Assembly: GCA_024710445.1 (NCBI GenBank)
Contig: JANJUT010000222.1
Coordinates: forward strand, 1 to 9,293
DNA from: Thiobacillus sp.
GTDB taxonomy: Bacteria > Pseudomonadota > Gammaproteobacteria > Burkholderiales > Thiobacillaceae
Length of the DNA: 9,293 bases
Direction of reading: 5' to 3'
Shown piece by piece: positions 1-7,170 of this stretch. The number at the start of each line of letters is the position of its first letter. Position 1 is the first letter of the stretch. Under the pieces are notes generated by a model, which worked only from the letters and a program-made list of their open reading frames with translations, was not told where the DNA came from and made no database searches. The translations under genes and the position numbers were made by a program.

Positions 1-2
1 GG

Positions 3-686
3 GGTGCGCCGCGGCAGGCCTTCCAGTTACGGGAACTCGCAGCGGCCGCACGTGAGGGCTGGGCCGATCTGCTCATGCCCATCGGCGTCATCGGCGGGCT
101 GGCTGGCGGATTGCTGACCGTGGCCGAACTGGCCGCCTGCACCGCGCTCTACGCACTGGTGCTCGAAACCCTGATCCACCGCACCATCAAGGTGAAGGCG
201 CTGATGTGGGTGGCGTATGAAGCCGCCACGCTGGTCGGCAGCCTGTTCATCATCCTCGGCCTGAGTCTCGGCCTGACCAACCTGCTGGTTGATGCGCAGG
301 TGCCCATGCGGTTGCTCGACTGGGTGGTGGCGCAGGTGCATAGCCCGCTGGAATTCCTGATGTGGATGAACCTCGCCTTGCTGGCGGTGGGCTGCATGAT
401 GGACATCTTTTCTGCCATCGTCATCGTCACGCCGCTGCTGCTGCCGCTGGCCATGCACTTTGGCATCCACCCGGTGCATCTGGGCATTGTCATCCTGGCC
501 AACCTGGAAATCGGTTATCTCACCCCGCCCGTGGGCATCAACCTGTTCCTCGCCAGCCAGCGCTTCAAGCAGCCCATCCTGTCGGTGTTCCGCGCAGCCC
601 TGCCGTTTCTGGTGCTGATGCTGGGATGGCTCATGGTGCTGACCTATGTTCCGGCGCTGAGCCTGTGGCACTCAGGTGGCGGATAA
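3..686 (+). CDS. TRAP transporter large permease subunit (DctM family), C-terminal part
   Basis: This is the C-terminal 227 codons of a DctM-type TRAP permease. The frame is open from base 3 and the start lies outside the window. In TRAP systems the large membrane subunit forms the ion-coupled channel that imports a solute, often an organic acid, delivered by a periplasmic binding protein. The fragment has several long hydrophobic segments separated by short polar loops. A recognisable family signature lies near the end: a Gly-Cys-Met-Met-Asp segment, a run around ITP-like LLLPLAMHFGIHPVHLGIV, then LEIGYLTPPVGINLF. Near the fragment's start, GGLLTVAELAACTALYALV matches the position where family members carry a TPTEAAA-like motif, here degenerate. 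Full members are about 425 aa or more, so roughly half is visible. The substrate cannot be inferred because the binding protein and small subunit are not in view. The TAA stop lies inside the end of recG on the other strand. Confidence 0.88.
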   Translation, partial: GAPRQAFQLRELAAAAREGWADLLMPIGVIGGLAGGLLTVAELAACTALYALVLETLIHRTIKVKALMWVAYEAATLVGSLFIILGLSLGLTNLLVDAQVPMRLLDWVVAQVHSPLEFLMWMNLALLAVGCMMDIFSAIVIVTPLLLPLAMHFGIHPVHLGIVILANLEIGYLTPPVGINLFLASQRFKQPILSVFRAALPFLVLMLGWLMVLTYVPALSLWHSGGG

Positions 687-2708
687 GGCCTGACGGCTGC
701 CCAGCCAGCGTTCAATGTGGCGCTCGGCAATTTCTGGATGGTCGCGCAGGCAGTGTTGTGCCAGGTCGCGCGCTTTCTCAAGCAGGGCCACATCGCGCTC
801 AAGATCGGCAAAGCGCAGCATCGGCAGACCACTCTGGCGGCTGCCCAGCAATTCGCCGGGGCCGCGCAGCAATAAATCCTGACGCGCGATTTCAAAGCCG
901 TCGGTGAGCTCGAAAATCACTTTGAGGCGTGCCCGCGCCAGTTCCGAAACCGGCGTCTGATACAGCAGCACGCAAACCGATTCGCGGCTACCGCGCCCCA
1001 CCCGGCCGCGCAACTGATGCAATTGCGCCAATCCCATGCGCTCGGCATGCTCGATCACCATCAGCGCGGCGTTGGGTACATCCACGCCAACCTCGATCAC
1101 CGTGGTGGCAACCAGCAGGTCTATTTCATGGGCCTGGAATGCCGCCATCACGGCCTGCTTCTCATTCGACTTCAGGCGCCCGTGAACCAGTCCAATACGC
1201 AGTTCCGGAAGTTGGGCTGTCAGTGCTGCGTGCGTGTCCCGTGCTGTCTGCAATTGCAGCTTTTCGGATTCCTCGATCAGCGGGCACACCCAGTAGGCTT
1301 GCCCGCCCGCCAGGCACGCTTCGTTCACGCGGGCGACCACATCATCGCGTCGCGCATCGCTGACCAGCTTGGTCACGATGGGCGTGCGGCCCGGAGGCAA
1401 CTCGTTGATGGTCGAGACATCCAGGTCGGCAAAAAAGCTCATCGCCAGCGTGCGTGGGATCGGTGTCGCGCTCATCATCAATTGATGCGGCTCGCTGCCC
1501 TTGTGCATCAGGGCCAGGCGCTGACTCACGCCAAAGCGATGTTGTTCATCGACCACCGCCAGCCCGAGTCTGGCGAAACTGCCCGCTTCCTGGAACAGGG
1601 CATGGGTGCCGAATGCAAGATCGACTTCACCCGCTGCAATCGCCAGCCACGCTGCGGTACGTTCGGACTTCTTCTGGCTGCCCGACACCCACGCGCAGCG
1701 TACGCCGAGCGCGGATAAAAGCGGTTCCAGTTTGCGGTAATGCTGCTCGGCGAGAATCTCGGTCGGTGCCATGAAGGCCGCCTGCAGACCGTTTTCGATG
1801 GCCTGCATGCAGGCGAGTGCAGCCACCACGGTCTTGCCGCTGCCGACATCGCCCTGCAACAGGCGGCGCATCGGGTGGGGCTGAGCGAGGTCGGTGCTGA
1901 TTTCCTGCCAGGCACGGGTTTGCGCGCCGGTGAGATCGAAGGGCAGCGCTTGGGTGAACGTGTTGGTGAGTGTTTGCTGCGCAGGAAGCGGCGTGGTGCG
2001 ATGGCTGCGCCGCTGTCGACGTGCAGCGGTCAGCGAGAGCTGCTGGGCCAGCAGTTCGTCAAAGGCCAGCCGCTGCCAGGCCGGGTGCCGATGCGATTCG
2101 AGTTCCGCCAGCGCACTGTCGAGCGGCGGCTGGTGCAGCAGGCGGATGCTGGCTTCCAGTTCCGGCAACCCAAGCTCGGCCAGCCACTCCGCGGGCAGGG
2201 TTTCGCTGATCGGCGCTTCCAGTGCGCGCGCCACCAGCTTGCGCAACGTGGACTGTCCGAGTCCCGCCGTGGTCGGGTACACCGGGGTGAGCTGTGTGGG
2301 CAGCGGTGTGTCGTCCCCTGCCTTGCTGAAGCGCGGATGCACCATTTCCAGCCCGAGAAAACCGCCGCGGACCTCGCCGTTGAAACGGAAGCTTTCACCC
2401 GGCTGGAACAGTTTGAGATGACTGGGGTAAAAATTCAGGAAACGCAGGCCGAGCACCCCGCTGGCATCTTCCACCGTCACGGTCAGCATGCGGCGTGGCC
2501 GATATGCGACCTTGGCTTCACGCACCACGGCCTGTACCTGTGCGGTTTGCCCCGGCAACAGATCGCGAATCGGGGTGATGCGGGTTTCGTCTTCCCAGCG
2601 CAGCGGCAGGTGCAACACCAGGTCGGCATCACGGGTGAGGCCGAGCCTGGCGAGTTTGGCCGCGGTCGCCCGAGTGACGGGAAAGGAAAACGGCGAGGCC
2701 GCTTTCAA
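672..2708 (-). CDS. recG: ATP-dependent DNA helicase RecG
   Basis: RecG is a superfamily 2 double-stranded DNA translocase that remodels stalled replication forks and branch-migrates Holliday junctions. The 678-aa product is close to the E. coli length (693). The N-terminal wedge/OB region (about 1-150) is followed by helicase domain 1, with Walker A GDVGSGKT at 286-293, the DEQH box at 387-390 and SAT at 413-415. Helicase domain 2 contains HGRLKSNEK near 509-517 and QLRGRVGR at 565-572. The C-terminal motif GPGELLGSRQSG at 616-627 is typical of RecG. The start is a TTG codon at 2706-2708. An in-frame TAA, which is the ridA stop, lies only four codons upstream, so no longer version is possible, and the TTG-initiated N-terminus aligns well with known RecG proteins. 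I see no good Shine-Dalgarno sequence, so translation may be coupled to ridA 9 nt upstream. The gene is last in the minus-strand cluster and its 3' end overlaps the transporter gene by 15 bp. Confidence 0.96.
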   Translation of the reverse strand: MKAASPFSFPVTRATAAKLARLGLTRDADLVLHLPLRWEDETRITPIRDLLPGQTAQVQAVVREAKVAYRPRRMLTVTVEDASGVLGLRFLNFYPSHLKLFQPGESFRFNGEVRGGFLGLEMVHPRFSKAGDDTPLPTQLTPVYPTTAGLGQSTLRKLVARALEAPISETLPAEWLAELGLPELEASIRLLHQPPLDSALAELESHRHPAWQRLAFDELLAQQLSLTAARRQRRSHRTTPLPAQQTLTNTFTQALPFDLTGAQTRAWQEISTDLAQPHPMRRLLQGDVGSGKTVVAALACMQAIENGLQAAFMAPTEILAEQHYRKLEPLLSALGVRCAWVSGSQKKSERTAAWLAIAAGEVDLAFGTHALFQEAGSFARLGLAVVDEQHRFGVSQRLALMHKGSEPHQLMMSATPIPRTLAMSFFADLDVSTINELPPGRTPIVTKLVSDARRDDVVARVNEACLAGGQAYWVCPLIEESEKLQLQTARDTHAALTAQLPELRIGLVHGRLKSNEKQAVMAAFQAHEIDLLVATTVIEVGVDVPNAALMVIEHAERMGLAQLHQLRGRVGRGSRESVCVLLYQTPVSELARARLKVIFELTDGFEIARQDLLLRGPGELLGSRQSGLPMLRFADLERDVALLEKARDLAQHCLRDHPEIAERHIERWLGSRQALSAT

Positions 2709-2717
2709 CTTGTGAAT

Positions 2718-3098
2718 TTAACCGATGACCATCACGGCATCGGCCTCGACCAGCGCGCCGCGCGGCAACGCCGACACGCCGACCGCGGCACGCGCCGGAT
2801 AGGGCTGGCTGAAATAGCCGGCCATGATTTCGTTGACCCTGGGGAAGTGGCCGAGATCGGTCAGAAACACATTCAGCTTGACCACATCGGCCAGCGACCC
2901 GCCAGCCGCTGCTGCCACCGCCGCCAGGTTCTTGAACACCTGGTGAATCTGCGCATCGATTCCTTCGACCATTTGCATGGAGGCAGGCTCCAGCCCGATC
3001 TGACCGGACATGTACACGGTGTGGTCAACCCGCACGGCCTGCGAATAGGTTCCGATTGCGGCGGGTGCGTCGGCGGTCTGGATGATGCTTTTGTTCAT
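2718..3098 (-). CDS. ridA: RidA family enamine/imine deaminase (YjgF/YER057c/UK114)
   Basis: RidA proteins are small cytosolic trimeric enzymes that hydrolyse reactive enamine/imine intermediates, such as 2-aminoacrylate released by PLP-dependent dehydratases, to the keto acid and ammonia. The product is 126 aa, the usual family length. Visible family features are TYSQAV around residues 17-22, MSGQIG at 30-35, the substrate-carboxylate-binding Arg at 103 in [18 protein letters not shown], and the conserved Glu at 118. The start at 3098 is preferred over an in-frame ATG at 3155: it has an AGGA site 8 nt upstream, gives the family-standard N-terminus, and avoids overlapping spoT. The gene begins 31 nt after the spoT stop and ends 9 nt before the recG start. 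This position between spoT and recG is held by trmH in E. coli. Membership of the deaminating RidA branch is supported by the Arg, but a divergent Rid subfamily role cannot be excluded. Confidence 0.93.
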   Translation of the reverse strand: MNKSIIQTADAPAAIGTYSQAVRVDHTVYMSGQIGLEPASMQMVEGIDAQIHQVFKNLAAVAAAAGGSLADVVKLNVFLTDLGHFPRVNEIMAGYFSQPYPARAAVGVSALPRGALVEADAVMVIG

Positions 3099-3106
3099 GC
3101 TAAGGG

Positions 3107-3110
3107 TCCT
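3107..3110 (-). promoter_or_regulatory. Ribosome binding site of ridA (decides the start)
   Basis: The mRNA reads AGGA followed by 8 nt and then ATG at 3098. This places initiation there rather than at the upstream in-frame ATG at 3155, which lies inside spoT and has no comparable site. Confidence 0.7.
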
Positions 3111-3129
3111 GTTGCGGGGCTGAATGATC

Positions 3130-5277
3130 TTATTGGGTTGATACGGCGCGGCCATCCTTCTTGCCCTTGATACGGAAAATCCGCACCACTTCGGGCAGGG
3201 TGCGCAGGCCGCGCATCACGCGGGCAAGGTGCATGCGGTTTTCCACCTGAACGGTGAAGAACAGCACGGTGTAGGGGCTGCCATCCTCCTCATCCATCGA
3301 CACGTTGCCGATATTGGAACCATGCTCGGCAATGGCGGCCGCCACCTTGGCCAGCACGCCACGCTGGTTGCCAACCACCACCTTGATCAATACGTCGAAC
3401 ATGCGTCCGGGTTCGGCTTCCCATTCGACATCCAGCCATTTGTCGGGATCGGCGCGGAAGGTGCGAATCGACGCGCAATCATGGGTGTGGATGATGAGAC
3501 CGCGATCCTTGTGGATGAAGCCGAGAATGGGGTCGCCGGGAATGGGGTGGCAGCATTGCGCCAGCTCGACCGCGACGCCCTCGGTGCCACGGATGCTGAT
3601 GGCGTGCGGATGGGCGGGTTCGCCGGTGCGTTCGCCCAGCACATGGAGCAGTTGGTGCGCCACCACCAGCGGCAGTTTGCGCCCCAGCCCGATTCCGGCA
3701 AACAACTCTTGGCGGGTCTGCACGCCATATTCCTTGAGGACACGCTCCCAGACGGCGGGCTCAGGGGTGCTCGCTTCGGGATTGAGCGCGGCAATGGCAT
3801 TGTTGAGCAGGCGTTCGCCCAGTGCGGCGGCCTCTTCCACGCCGGTGTTGCGCAGGTGGTTGCGGATATGCGAGCGGGCCTTGCCGGTGACGACGAAGTT
3901 CAGCCAGGCGGCATTGGGGCTGGCATTGGAGGCGGTGATGATTTCGACATGATCGCCGTTGCGCAATTGCGTGCGCAGCGGCATCAGGTCGTAATTGATC
4001 TTGACGGCGATGCAGCGGTGTCCGACGTCGGTGTGCACGGCAAAGGCGAAGTCCACGGCAGTGGCGCCGCGCGGCAGCGCCATGATCTTGCCTTGCGGCG
4101 TGAACACATACACTTCGTCGGGAAACAGGTCGATCTTGATGTGCTCCAGAAACTCGGTCGAGTCGCCATGGTCGGCCTGGATGTCTAGCAGCGATTGCAG
4201 CCAGCGATGGGTGCGTGCCTGCACGTCGTTGAGCGCGTTGTCCGACGATTTGTACATCCAGTGCGAGGCCACGCCGGACTCAGCCAGTCGGTTCATGTCG
4301 ACCGTGCGTATCTGTACCTCGATCGGCGTACCGTTGGGGCCAAACAGGATCGAATGCAGCGATTGATAGCCATTGGCCTTGGGGATGGCGATGTAATCCT
4401 TGAACTTGCCAGGAATCGGCTTGTACAGGGCATGCATCGCGCCCAGCGCCAGATAGCAGGACGGCTGGTCGCGTACCACGACGCGGAAGCCGTAGATATC
4501 GAATACTTCGGAGAACGCCAGATTTTTTTCCTGCATCTTGCGATAGATGCTGAACAGGTGTTTTTCGCGGCCGGTGATGGTTGCCTCGATCTTGCAGTGC
4601 TCAAGCTTGTCCTGCAGGGCGACCTTGATCTTTTCGACCAGTTCGCGGCGGTTGCCGCGTGCCGCCTTGACGGCTTTTGCCAGCACCTGGTAGCGGTTGG
4701 GGTAGCTGTAGTGAAAACCGAGGTCTTCCAGTTCCTGGTAGACCGAATGCAGGCCGAGCCGATTGGCAATCGGGGCATAAATCTCGAGTGTTTCCGTGGC
4801 AATGCGGCGGCGTTTTTCCGGTGGCATCGACCCCATGGTGTGCATGTTGTGCAGGCGGTCGGCCAGCTTGACCAGAATGACGCGAACATCCTGCGCCATG
4901 GCCAGCAGCATCTTGCGGAAGTTTTCGGCCTGCGCATGCTGCTCGGAGGCAAAGGCCAGTTTGTCGAGCTTGGAAACGCCTTCGACCAGCAACGCCACCG
5001 CCTTGCCGAAGCGGGCTTCGATCTCGACCGCCGTGGCCGGCGTGTCTTCCACCACGTCGTGCAGCAGTGCGGCGGTCAGGGTTTGCGCGTCGAGATGCCA
5101 GCCGGCCAGGATGCCGGCAACGGCCAGCGGGTGGGAGATGTAGGGTTCGCCGCTTTTGCGGAACTGGCCTTCGTGGGCGCGGCGGCTAAACTCGTAGGCT
5201 TCTTCGATAACGCCGATTTCGTCCGGTGGCAGGTAGGCCAGCGCCGGACGCAGCGCCTCAAATGCGTGCGCCATCAT
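3130..5277 (-). CDS. spoT: Bifunctional (p)ppGpp synthetase/hydrolase, SpoT/Rel family
   Basis: This enzyme makes (p)ppGpp from GTP/GDP and ATP and hydrolyses it, setting the stringent-response alarmone level. From the ATG at 5277 it has 715 aa (E. coli SpoT: 702). Domain order, numbered from this start: the N-terminal HD hydrolase with SHP near 48-50, HD at 73-74 and ED at 77-78; the synthetase with FDIYGFRVV near 259-267, KFKD at 291-294 and [12 protein letters not shown] just after; a TGS domain with [16 protein letters not shown] starting near 383; the helical and zinc-finger-like region with [10 protein letters not shown] at 573-582; and a C-terminal ACT domain from about 626. Both catalytic halves look intact. 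The RXKD motif typical of bifunctional Rel/SpoT enzymes is present as KFKD, not the EXDD of RelA. The start is uncertain: the frame stays open to a TTG at 5370 inside rpoZ. A GTG at 5347-5349 has an AAGG 6 nt upstream and would add 24 residues with a 29-bp rpoZ overlap. The ATG best matches the E. coli N-terminus but lacks a clear ribosome binding site. Confidence 0.95.
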   Translation of the reverse strand: MMAHAFEALRPALAYLPPDEIGVIEEAYEFSRRAHEGQFRKSGEPYISHPLAVAGILAGWHLDAQTLTAALLHDVVEDTPATAVEIEARFGKAVALLVEGVSKLDKLAFASEQHAQAENFRKMLLAMAQDVRVILVKLADRLHNMHTMGSMPPEKRRRIATETLEIYAPIANRLGLHSVYQELEDLGFHYSYPNRYQVLAKAVKAARGNRRELVEKIKVALQDKLEHCKIEATITGREKHLFSIYRKMQEKNLAFSEVFDIYGFRVVVRDQPSCYLALGAMHALYKPIPGKFKDYIAIPKANGYQSLHSILFGPNGTPIEVQIRTVDMNRLAESGVASHWMYKSSDNALNDVQARTHRWLQSLLDIQADHGDSTEFLEHIKIDLFPDEVYVFTPQGKIMALPRGATAVDFAFAVHTDVGHRCIAVKINYDLMPLRTQLRNGDHVEIITASNASPNAAWLNFVVTGKARSHIRNHLRNTGVEEAAALGERLLNNAIAALNPEASTPEPAVWERVLKEYGVQTRQELFAGIGLGRKLPLVVAHQLLHVLGERTGEPAHPHAISIRGTEGVAVELAQCCHPIPGDPILGFIHKDRGLIIHTHDCASIRTFRADPDKWLDVEWEAEPGRMFDVLIKVVVGNQRGVLAKVAAAIAEHGSNIGNVSMDEEDGSPYTVLFFTVQVENRMHLARVMRGLRTLPEVVRIFRIKGKKDGRAVSTQ

Positions 5278-5320
5278 CGGCGCGCCAAGCTCGCGTGCCG
5301 GCTGAGAGTGGGGCGAGCGC

Positions 5321-5524
5321 TCAGGCGCGGCCTCGGTTGAGGATTTCACGGCCAACCTTGCCGGCTGCAATTTCGCGCAGTGCGGTGACGACGGATTTAT
5401 CCTTGGTGTCGACCATGGGCTGTGAACCTTGTGCCAGCTGGCGTGCGCGGTAGGTCACGGCGAGTGTCAATTCGAAGCGATTGGGGAACATGTCGATACA
5501 GTCATCAACGGTAATACGTGCCAT
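5321..5524 (-). CDS. rpoZ: DNA-directed RNA polymerase omega subunit
   Basis: Omega is the small RNA polymerase subunit that helps fold and hold beta-prime and, in proteobacteria, forms part of a ppGpp-binding site. The product is 67 aa, shorter than the 91 aa of E. coli because the acidic C-terminal tail is missing. The conserved core is present: [19 protein letters not shown] at the start, [11 protein letters not shown] in the middle, and [15 protein letters not shown] with the ALREI signature towards the end. A strong AGGAG lies 7 nt before the ATG. The gene begins 29 nt after gmk and precedes spoT, the same gmk-rpoZ-spoT order as in E. coli. It thus sits beside the enzyme making the alarmone that binds RNA polymerase. 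Its 3' end may overlap the spoT start if one of spoT's upstream start codons is used. Confidence 0.95.
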   Translation of the reverse strand: MARITVDDCIDMFPNRFELTLAVTYRARQLAQGSQPMVDTKDKSVVTALREIAAGKVGREILNRGRA

Positions 5525-5553
5525 AGGGATACTCCTGCTTCAGTCGGTGCGGT

Positions 5554-6183
5554 TTAGATGCGTCGGAATTCGTCGAACAACGCTGCGTGCCGGTTCAGCT
5601 GGCGTGCAGCTTCGAGGCGAACACTGCGGGTAATGGCGACCAGGTCCAGCAGGGCGTGGTCGAAATCATCGTTGACCATTATATAGTCGAACGCCTCCGC
5701 GTGAGCGACGTCGTGGGCGGCAGCGGCAAGCCGGCGCTCGATGACTTCGTCGCTGTCCTGGCCCCGGCCCTTGAGACGGGTCCGCAAGGCACTGAACGAT
5801 GGCGGCAGGATGAATATGGACGCGGATTGCGGAAAGTGATCCTTGACCTGGTTCGCCCCCTGCCAGTCGATTTCAAGCAGGATGTCGCGCCCCGCGTTGA
5901 GGTCGCGTGAAATGCTGCCTTTCGATGTCCCGTAATAATTGCCGTATACCTCGGCGTGTTCGAGAAATTCGCCTTCGGCAAGCATCTGCTCGAAACGATG
6001 GCGGTCGACAAAATGGTAGTCGCGGCCGTCGACTTCGCCCGGGCGCGCGGCGCGTGTCGTGTAGGACACCGACAGCCGAATGGCCAGGTCATTTTTAAGC
6101 AGGGCCTTGACCAGGCTGGTCTTGCCGGCGCCCGAGGGGGCGCTGACGATGTAAAGCACGCCTTGGCTGGTGGATGAGGTCAT
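5554..6183 (-). CDS. gmk: Guanylate kinase
   Basis: Guanylate kinase phosphorylates GMP (or dGMP) with ATP to give GDP, an essential cytosolic step in guanine nucleotide supply. The product is 209 aa (E. coli: 207). The P-loop APSGAGKTS lies at 15-23. The GMP-binding lid region has SVSYTTRAARPGEVDGRDYH at 38-57, which is the guanylate kinase signature, then GNYYGTS at 81-87 and LEIDWQGA at 103-110. Arg residues in the GRGQDSDEVIERRL stretch (139-152) fit the lid that closes over ATP. The ATG at 6183 is preceded by a GGGAA 5 nt upstream. The gene follows yicC by 18 nt and precedes rpoZ by 29 nt. Supplying GDP/GTP next to the (p)ppGpp enzyme is the conserved arrangement; in many bacteria Gmk is itself inhibited by (p)ppGpp, but whether this one is cannot be read from the sequence. 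Confidence 0.97.
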   Translation of the reverse strand: MTSSTSQGVLYIVSAPSGAGKTSLVKALLKNDLAIRLSVSYTTRAARPGEVDGRDYHFVDRHRFEQMLAEGEFLEHAEVYGNYYGTSKGSISRDLNAGRDILLEIDWQGANQVKDHFPQSASIFILPPSFSALRTRLKGRGQDSDEVIERRLAAAAHDVAHAEAFDYIMVNDDFDHALLDLVAITRSVRLEAARQLNRHAALFDEFRRI

Positions 6184-6201
6184 GGTTGTTCCCGGTTATG
6201 G

Positions 6202-7068
6202 TTATTCGATATTCTGCACCTGTTCGCGCATTTGCTCGATCAGGACCTTGAGTTCGAGCGAAACGCGCGAGGTTTCCACTGCCACTGACTTGGAGCCAAG
6301 GGTGTTGGCTTCACGGTGCAGTTCCTGCATCAGGAAGTCGAGCCGCTTGCCGATGGCATTTTTCTGGTCGAGCACGCGACGGACTTCGGCAAAGTGGGTG
6401 GTCAGGCGTGATATTTCTTCATCGATATCGGCTTTCTGGGCCGCCAGCGCTATTTCCTGAGCCATCCGCTCGTGCCCGGCGTCCCCCAGCGCGTCGCGCA
6501 GGCGTTCTGTCAGTTTGTCGCGCTGGGCAGCGATCAATGCGGGCAGCAAGGGCTGCAAACCTGCCACTTGGGCTTCGGCTGCGCCGAGACGGTCGAGAAT
6601 GTGCTGCTTCAGCTTGGCGCCTTCGCGCTGGCGGCTTTCCACCAGCTCGTCCAGCGTGGTGCGAACGCCCGCCAATACCGCCTCGTTCAGGACATCCGGC
6701 GACAGGGCGGCTGTCTGCACCGCACCAGGCCAGCGCAGGACCTCGTTGACGCTGAGGCGCGTGCTGTGGGGCAGGCGTTGCAGCACTTCGTCCTGCCAGT
6801 GCGCAAGGCGCTCAAGAATCGCTGGACTCAAGCCGTTATCCAACGAGTCGGCGGAAACCGGCAGCAGGCTGATCCGGCATTCCACCTTGCCGCGTGCGAG
6901 ACGTTGATTGATCAACTCGCGCAATTGCGGTTCCAGGGGGCGAAGTTCGTCAGCCAGGCGGAAATGCAGCTCGAGATAACGCTGATTGACGCTGCGCAGG
7001 TCGATGTTGACGCTTGCATGGTCTAGGTTGAGGCTATGGGCGGAAAACCCGGTCATGCTCGTGGTCAT
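6202..7068 (-). CDS. yicC: YicC family RNA-binding protein / endoribonuclease
   Basis: YicC proteins form oligomers that bind and cleave RNA; in E. coli YicC affects turnover of small RNAs such as RyhB. The product is 288 aa (E. coli: 287). The N-terminal domain begins MTTSMTGFSAHS and carries the diagnostic RSVNQRYLE at 25-33 and RGKVE at 59-63. The C-terminal domain (DUF1732) has DEEISRLTTHF, then GKRLDFLMQEL at 240-250, HREANTLGSKS, and an end rich in Glu and Gln. The ATG at 7068 gives the N-terminus expected from homologues; an ATG four codons later is less consistent. I see no good Shine-Dalgarno sequence. It is the first gene of the minus-strand cluster and diverges from the kinase gene across 102 bp. 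In E. coli yicC is divergent from rph, so rph at the right edge keeps part of that old linkage. Confidence 0.95.
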   Translation of the reverse strand: MTTSMTGFSAHSLNLDHASVNIDLRSVNQRYLELHFRLADELRPLEPQLRELINQRLARGKVECRISLLPVSADSLDNGLSPAILERLAHWQDEVLQRLPHSTRLSVNEVLRWPGAVQTAALSPDVLNEAVLAGVRTTLDELVESRQREGAKLKQHILDRLGAAEAQVAGLQPLLPALIAAQRDKLTERLRDALGDAGHERMAQEIALAAQKADIDEEISRLTTHFAEVRRVLDQKNAIGKRLDFLMQELHREANTLGSKSVAVETSRVSLELKVLIEQMREQVQNIE

Positions 7069-7100
7069 GAGTGGCGTGGGAACAAATATAGATTAAGGTG

Positions 7101-7144
7101 CAAGCCGGTGCGGAGCCGGCATGGTTTTTCCGGCTTGCCGGCTC
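7101..7144. repeat. Interlaced inverted repeats in the yicC/kinase divergent intergenic region
   Basis: Two perfect 8-bp inverted repeats are interleaved. CAAGCCGG at 7101-7108 matches CCGGCTTG at 7130-7137, and GAGCCGGC at 7113-7120 matches GCCGGCTC at 7137-7144. The arm order is a-b-a'-b'. Because all arms share AGCCGG/CCGGCT, a nested hairpin (a with b', b with a') is also possible. The rest of the 102-bp gap is AT-richer. On the minus strand a TATATT at 7085-7090 could be part of a yicC -10 element, but no matching -35 is visible. Between divergent starts, this is more likely an operator or leader structure than a terminator. Confidence 0.6.
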
Positions 7145-7152
7145 AAAGAAAA

Positions 7153-7158
7153 GATAAT
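7153..7158 (+). promoter_or_regulatory. Candidate -10 element for the kinase/phosphatase pair
   Basis: GATAAT differs from TATAAT at one position. If used, transcription would begin a few bases before the ATG at 7171, giving a nearly leaderless mRNA, which would fit the absence of a Shine-Dalgarno sequence. No TTGACA-like hexamer is at the right distance; that position falls in the right arms of the inverted repeats. Weak evidence. Confidence 0.25.
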
Positions 7159-7170
7159 AGACGTTCGACT

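Noticed and set aside
27..671. 214-codon minus-strand frame opposite the TRAP permease
   Set aside because: The translation is an extreme His/Gln/Arg-rich sequence, as expected from reading hydrophobic codons backwards. The + strand frame matches a known membrane family.
3099..3155. Longer ridA from the ATG at 3155
   Set aside because: It would add 19 residues not found in RidA proteins and overlap spoT. The ATG at 3098 has an AGGA site and gives the usual family length.
1740..3170. 476-codon open frame on the + strand opposite recG and ridA
   Set aside because: It lies antisense to two clearly identified genes and spans their junction. Its translation is rich in Arg, Gly, His and Gln with no recognisable domain. 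It is what GC-rich codon use produces on the reverse strand.
3229..5340. Two long + strand open frames (319 and 381 codons) opposite spoT
   Set aside because: Both are mirror frames of spoT codons with no family resemblance, and spoT is strongly supported by motifs over its whole length.
7113..7144. Intrinsic terminator in the yicC/kinase region
   Set aside because: The region lies between two divergent gene starts, so no upstream transcript needs to end there, and no T-run follows the full stem on either strand. A weak attenuator form is noted as a finding instead.
7036..7170. Upstream in-frame ATG that would extend the kinase by 45 residues
   Set aside because: The extension would overlap the yicC coding start and cross the inverted repeats. 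Its Arg/Gly-rich sequence does not look like a kinase N-terminus, and the ATG at 7171 begins just before the kinase domain.
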